DNA of 64,000 nt, from assembly GCA_950295325.1 (NCBI GenBank), contig OX485803.1, forward strand, positions 11,038,001 through 11,102,000. The letters are read 5' to 3'. The notes beneath the pieces were generated by a model. It ran no database searches and had not been told where the DNA came from. It saw nothing but the letters and a program-made list of their open reading frames with translations. Below are positions 58,976 to 64,000 of this stretch, in pieces. Source of the stretch: Polytrichum commune (lineage: Eukaryota > Streptophyta > Polytrichopsida > Polytrichales > Polytrichaceae). Made by a program: the position numbers and the translations under genes. Numbering within the stretch: the stretch's first letter is position 1; every line of letters starts with the position of its first letter.

Positions 58976-61900
58976 TTAGAAATTCGGGTCAGTTTGGTAG
59001 TAGACAACATTGCCTGTGTCCGAGACAAAATGATCTTCCTTCAGACTCTTGAGCAACGGCTCAACAAGATGAATCGGAATAGGTCCAGACTTCTTTGGAT
59101 CCCTGTAATATTCTCCCAATACAGGCTTGATAGCCTCAGTCTGCACACATATACAAGACATATGCTTTAGATTAGCAAGTTCAAGAAGGAGCATCACATA
59201 AGAAAAACGAGTCTCACAAACATGTGTGTACAGATGTGTACAACAAATGCATCTACATACCAAATTTTACAAAACACCAAATTCTTTCCAAAAGATCCAT
59301 TACTCAACTAAAACGTGCCAATGTTCCTTCAAAGACACAATCTTACCGCTTCGATCAAGTTGTAGTGAGGAATCTGGGGAAACAAGTGATGGACCACGTG
59401 GGTACCAATGTCATGATGGATGTTGTTGATCCAACCAAAATCTCTGTCAATTGTGGACAAACCTCCTTGCATGTAATTCCATTCCTGTTTCAATGTAACA
59501 ATACCAGCATTTGTAAGACACTATCATACCTGCGTTGCAGATCTCCATTTGTGTAACATTAACAGAAGAAAAATTCCCAATCCCAACGTACTGAGTCGTA
59601 CAACAAACAAAAGGATGAGTATTATTACCGTGCCTCTGTACCATGGGACCTTCTTGTCATAACCATGGTGATGCAAGTAAGTAACCGCATCAAGCCAAAC
59701 AACATTAACCTGCAACAGTACAACCAGTTAATTTCACCCTGTAATTCAAATCTACATCTCAGTGAACCTATCTGCAGAGCGTGTGAAAAACAGGCCAAAA
59801 ACCAGCCCCTATTCACATCTGTTTTCAGCAGTATCAAATGCAAACCAAATCAACCAAAGTAATGCAAAGTCTTGAATAAACAGAAGGAGAGGAAACAAAT
59901 GGGAAAAGAGTGCCATGAAACTCACCCAGTAAGGAACAACATAGAGCTTAAACATCCACAATGGGCCAACAGCAAATGTAAGGGCAGTCAGAGTCGCCAA
60001 CATAGCTACCCAGCATGTTGTTGATGTGGTAACTAGCTTTGCCTCATTGGGTACAAACAAGTCACTCTTAGGATCGTAATGAGATCCTGACTTGCCAGGA
60101 CTCCTCGACCACTGCAATGAAACACATATCTTTAGCAGCAAACCAAAGGGCAGGACATTACAATTAAAATCGATTACTAAGCTACTGTAGCTCGCTAATT
60201 TCTTGAGCATTCTCAAGCCCAAATCCAAATCTGCTAGCCGTAAGTTGCCACAGTTGCAAAAAGGACATACACACACATTGAGCAGATACCTAAATTTTTA
60301 TCTATATGGTGTGTTTTGCTTACAGGCCACTAGACATAAGCAGGTTCTATCTATTGCAAAGACAGAGGGCAAACTGCGGCAAGGGAGACATACCAAATAG
60401 AATGGGTAGGCAAACATTGCCCATGGAAACTTCAAGCGTCCAACCTTCGCCCAGAAGTCTAATTTGTTATATGTTTTCTCACTTAACTGCAAAGATTGAA
60501 CACACACAAGCGTCAATGTCAGATTATACATCAATACAGCACATTCCAACACCAATTCCACATCAGTCAGCAGTTGACTACCACAACTTGATACATTCTG
60601 AAAAGAATTGCTCACTAGGTCGCTGTAGATTCAAGTATGCTTTATCCGAGGAATGATAAGTAGAAAGAGAGCCTTACCGGATGCCATGACTCGTCATTCT
60701 CCACATGACCGTGGTTCTGATGATGAGTTCGGTGGCTGATACGCCTGTAAAGTTTCGAAAAGAAAGCAAAAATTGGTACAAGTAGAGAGATTCGATAACT
60801 TGCAAGGATAATCGAGACTAATAAACACTAGTCCGGCTACAACAGGGTAGAAAAGTCGAGAATATCCTCACCAGCCGTGGTAAGGCACCAAGATTGAAGA
60901 GTGAGTTAAGTGTCCAATAATGTCGTTGAGACGTTTGTTGTTGGAGAAACTTCCATGGCCACTGTACATAAGAACTCAAAGGTCAGAGTCTGGTAAGCTG
61001 ACAAAGACAAGAACAAGGATACTTGTCAGAGTAAACCTAATGACTTTCATCCGATAAAATGCAGACAAAACTGATTTACAGACACACTCGCCAACAAGAC
61101 CACCACTTGTTTGGCTCTGGCTGCAAAACTCAGACTCTCGACTGCCAAAGCACTGATTTGCAGAAATCGAGGCAAACGTCTCTCGCTCATGCCTTATCCA
61201 GGAGGAAAAGGCCCACAACCTCATACACGAGCAACCTCGTAAGACGCTAACCTCGGAAGGTCAATCACCTCAAAAAAAGAGTATACTCTAATCAGGGTAA
61301 ATAAAAGAAATTAAATTTTTCAGAAGATGTATAAATGGGATGAAGCTCGCAGTAAAATCTCTCAACAGGTCTCATCACCAGTGAAGTTTATTACTTCGTC
61401 CTTGGGCTACATTCTACACATGTACATAGTTCACCTACATTCCATTTCTCGGCAGAACCACCGAAGGAATAAATCCACGTTGGAGGAAGGCAGGGGAAAA
61501 TGCAGCTACCTAGAGATTAACACGCCAAACCCCCAAACTTATCTTGACCCCCTCTCTCCCCCTCTCTGCTTTTTCGTCGTCCTCCTCAACAGAAGCTTTT
61601 GTAATTCACAAGAACAGGGCTTAAGGGATGGGAAAGGAGGGGTATGCAAATGAAGAAAAGGAAGGAAAAAGGGAAGTGTGAATCATACCAGTCATGTCCG
61701 AGAACGAAAAGAGCCCAGAACATGGTACCCTGAGCCAACCAGTACAAGGGCCAGACGAACCAATTGTTGACAGCCGCAGCGCCAGCTGCGAGGCCAAACA
61801 CAATAGCCACATCTCTCGCCACATAGCTCAGCGACTTCCAAGTGTTCTTCTCCCAGCAATGCTTTGGGATGGCCGCCCGGATGTCGCTCAATGTGAACGG

Positions 61901-62236
61901 GGGCTTCTTGGAGGGGTCGAATTCCCCACCCTCTTGTTCCTGCTCCACCTCAGCCACTTCCTGTTCAGGCTCAGGCACAAAGGTCATAGGCGCCGCGATG
62001 TTCACCACCATGCGATGCCCTAACCCCCTACGCGCTCCTGGCAACCCCAATCCTAAACCCCGGACCTTCAAAACTTCCAGACCTTCGAATTTCGCTCCCT
62101 TCCTCGCCCTCAAGCCACCGGAGAACGAAACCCTTTGGCTGCGGTTCTCAGCTGCTGAAACATTCTGAGCAGCCACGGGTGCAATCTGTGCGGCCGTGAG
62201 GGCCTTCCGGCACATCATCGAGGCCGCCATTGCCAC
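58976..62236 (-). CDS. FAD7/FAD8-like: Plastid omega-3 fatty-acid desaturase
   Basis: Eight exons: 62236-61689, 60961-60872, 60744-60678, 60486-60394, 60111-59926, 59709-59629, 59484-59347 and 59140-58976. All introns are GT-AG, phases agree and the product is 455 residues. The enzyme inserts the omega-3 double bond into 18:2/16:2 acyl groups of plastid glycerolipids, using ferredoxin. Three histidine boxes bind the di-iron site: HDCGH at 181-185 (split by intron 1), HRTHH at 217-221 and HVVHH at 384-388. About 85 N-terminal residues are Ala/Arg/Ser-rich without acidic residues at the start, as in a plastid transit peptide. The C-terminus (YYQTDPNF) lacks a KKXX-type ER retrieval signal, separating it from FAD3. 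Membrane segments lie around 155-180 and in exon 5 ([20 protein letters not shown]). Intron 1 is longest at 727 bp. No damage is seen. Confidence 0.96.
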
Positions 62237-64000
62237 AAAACGGCAACCGCTACGGCCTCAAAGATTGCAAACCTCGAAGACAAGCTTCAGAGCTTTGGAC
62301 AGCGAGATGTAAGTCGATACGGGACGAGCTACTGTGAGGGTACGCTCGATGGAGCGCGGAGAGCGAGATATGGATGCGACGGTGGGGCGAGTATCATAAC
62401 TATGATGGCTATGGTGATGAAGAGCTGAAGAAGGGGTGGAGGGATTTTTGCGGACGATGGGAGGCCACCAGGGCGACGAGAAACGAGAGGCGCTCGCTGG
62501 TCACCGCTGACGTTGACGTCGATGCCCGCCGCCTGACGCCGCGAGGAGGGGGAGCGTCCACTCTTTGGGCTCCCCTGCCGCGTGTGGGTCTGGTGAGGCG
62601 GCGCAGTTGGCCGCGCGGTTGCGGTATGTCGCATCCCTGCGGTTACGCGGTTCCCAGCGTCCGGACATCGGAGTCGGTCTTGAGCTTAGCCAACTTGTGG
62701 CCCTACACACAGGCCATCAAAATTACAATGCTTTTATTTTATTCCATTAAATTATTTTCTTGATTCTCCTCGAAGATTCAATCGTCGGCCGTTTCACATA
62801 AGGCAAATGGACTCTCATTCATGCGCTACATCGTTCTTGTGAGGAAACGTCTTTGTGTTCTTTTTGGGGGATCTTTGAATTGACCACACACTAGTTAAAA
62901 ACGGCCACAAGGACGCATACAAAAGCATTGGCCAAGTTGTTTAATTTCTTTAGTTGGCCAATTTGATCAATACAAATACATAGGTGATACCTTACTCTTT
63001 TTCATGTGTGCAATGAAAAATTAAATTTTGACAAGTTATGTGACCATGCAGCACATTCCTATGATCATTTCAACAAACTATGTGATTGATTTAATAATCC
63101 CCCCCTTTTTCAATCAAATCACGTCTTGTTATCGACAATCTGACCAAACCTTGCATAATTTTTATTCTTAAATGGAAACACGCCACCTTGTAAAGATTCA
63201 TGCACAATATGTACCCGGATCTTTTTTGGGTGATATTGTTAGGGGCAAGCACTATCTCGCATTCTATAGAACAATGTGCATTGATTTTCATTTCTTTGTG
63301 GTTTTCTCATTACAATTGTTTTCAACCCTAATATATAATGGATTCCCTAAAAAATGACTACAAAGTTTAGGTGTTTGTTTTGAAAGTTTGCAAGAGGTTT
63401 GGAACATGTCAATTTGAAGCTCTATGTTTGTTTACAATTTTCAAATAGACAAATAAATTAATTTAAGGATCGATCTTGGTGTTGTTTTTCCAAGAGGAAA
63501 TGATCACGGTTTATGAGTGGAGGTCTAATTTGGTTAGCCTTTACTTACATATTGTCAAAAAGCACCCTCAACATATATAGAAGAGATAGTCTTGGTCCCC
63601 CTAGGATTTGAAACGATTCCGAACACTTCACTCAACACACAAATCATGAACAAACCTCATCATGTGGAGAAGGTGTGACATTGCATGATCACTTGCGTCT
63701 TTGCAAATTCAAAGAGAATATGAAAATAACGGGACTTATTTGAGTTCACTAAGATCCCCAAATTGCCTCTTGAAGTGAGCTCCGTGAACAATGCTCGCTT
63801 GGAACATCCGGGAATCGGTTTATCATTTGAAACGCATGTATTGCTATAGTTCTATTTTTCAACATAGAAATCACATTCACTCAAAATAGTTCAAATTGTA
63901 CATAATAAATATTGGTTACACCATAGAATCAAATTTTTATTAAAGATACATGCATGCATATATAAGTGGACTACTCCAAATACATTGTGGAAGCTAGGGG
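62237..64000. other. Desaturase upstream flank, then AT-rich DNA without a gene
   Basis: From 62237 to about 62660 the DNA is GC-rich with many CpG, consistent with the 5' leader and promoter of the minus-strand desaturase; the open frames there on both strands are probably by-products of composition. From 62700 onward it becomes AT-rich with no recognisable frame, tRNA or repeat structure. Confidence 0.5.

Noticed and set aside
58976-62236. ER-type omega-3 desaturase (FAD3)
   Set aside because: It has a long transit-peptide-like N-terminus and no C-terminal lysine retrieval signal; the exon pattern and length fit the plastid form.
62374-62763. 129-codon plus-strand ORF upstream of the desaturase
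   Set aside because: Arg/Gly-rich translation of a CpG-rich promoter region, open on both strands, with no recognisable domain.

Overview
The window is nuclear DNA of a land plant. The evidence is a complete eight-exon plastid omega-3 fatty-acid desaturase gene with normal GT-AG introns, plant-type hAT, Mutator and PIF/Harbinger transposons, LINEs and a tRNA-derived SINE, AT-rich intergenic DNA and a long 171-bp satellite array. Two further host genes (45.2-47.9 kb) look like families I associate from memory with bryophytes and lycophytes. With the short introns and low gene density, I favour a seed-free land plant with a repeat-rich genome. That placement is an inference and species cannot be read from the sequence.

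Layout. 0-3 kb: a LINE-tail-like repeat (copy A) and a decayed hAT transposase on the minus strand. 4.1-5.8 kb: a minus-strand multi-exon gene with a ParB/sulfiredoxin-like DGNH motif, whose 5' side abuts the satellite. 5.8-19.4 kb: about 79 head-to-tail satellite monomers, each with one pure C-tract. 19.4-23.5 kb: a short leader region, a 145-codon ORF of unknown function, and a Mutator-like transposase with a SWIM zinc finger interrupted by three nonsense codons. 25.2-28.3 kb: a second, TTF-finger hAT relic. 28.5-29.9 kb: a ~27-bp minisatellite. 30.7-36.1 kb: a G-poor LINE with a 2A-like motif, endonuclease and RNase H but no visible reverse transcriptase; a 1,425-bp inverted-repeat insert sits exactly at that gap. 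36.1-37.7 kb: repeat copy B, carrying two MITE insertions that are dated by the empty site in copy A. 39.4-42.5 kb: a 3-kb foldback Mutator element with 991-bp inverted repeats and a 9-bp target duplication. 43.5-45.2 kb: a SINE and nested TIR elements. 45.2-47.9 kb: two host genes on the plus strand. 48-58 kb: repeats, LINE fragments and no convincing gene. 59.0-62.2 kb: the FAD7/FAD8-type desaturase. 62.2-64 kb: its upstream flank and AT-rich DNA.

Only about four loci look like host genes: the DGNH gene, the three-TM coiled-coil gene, the small NATYREY gene and the desaturase. Only the desaturase has a known pathway role, 18:3/16:3 synthesis in plastid membranes. Nothing indicates that these genes act together. 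The main value of the window is its layered transposon history and its satellite.
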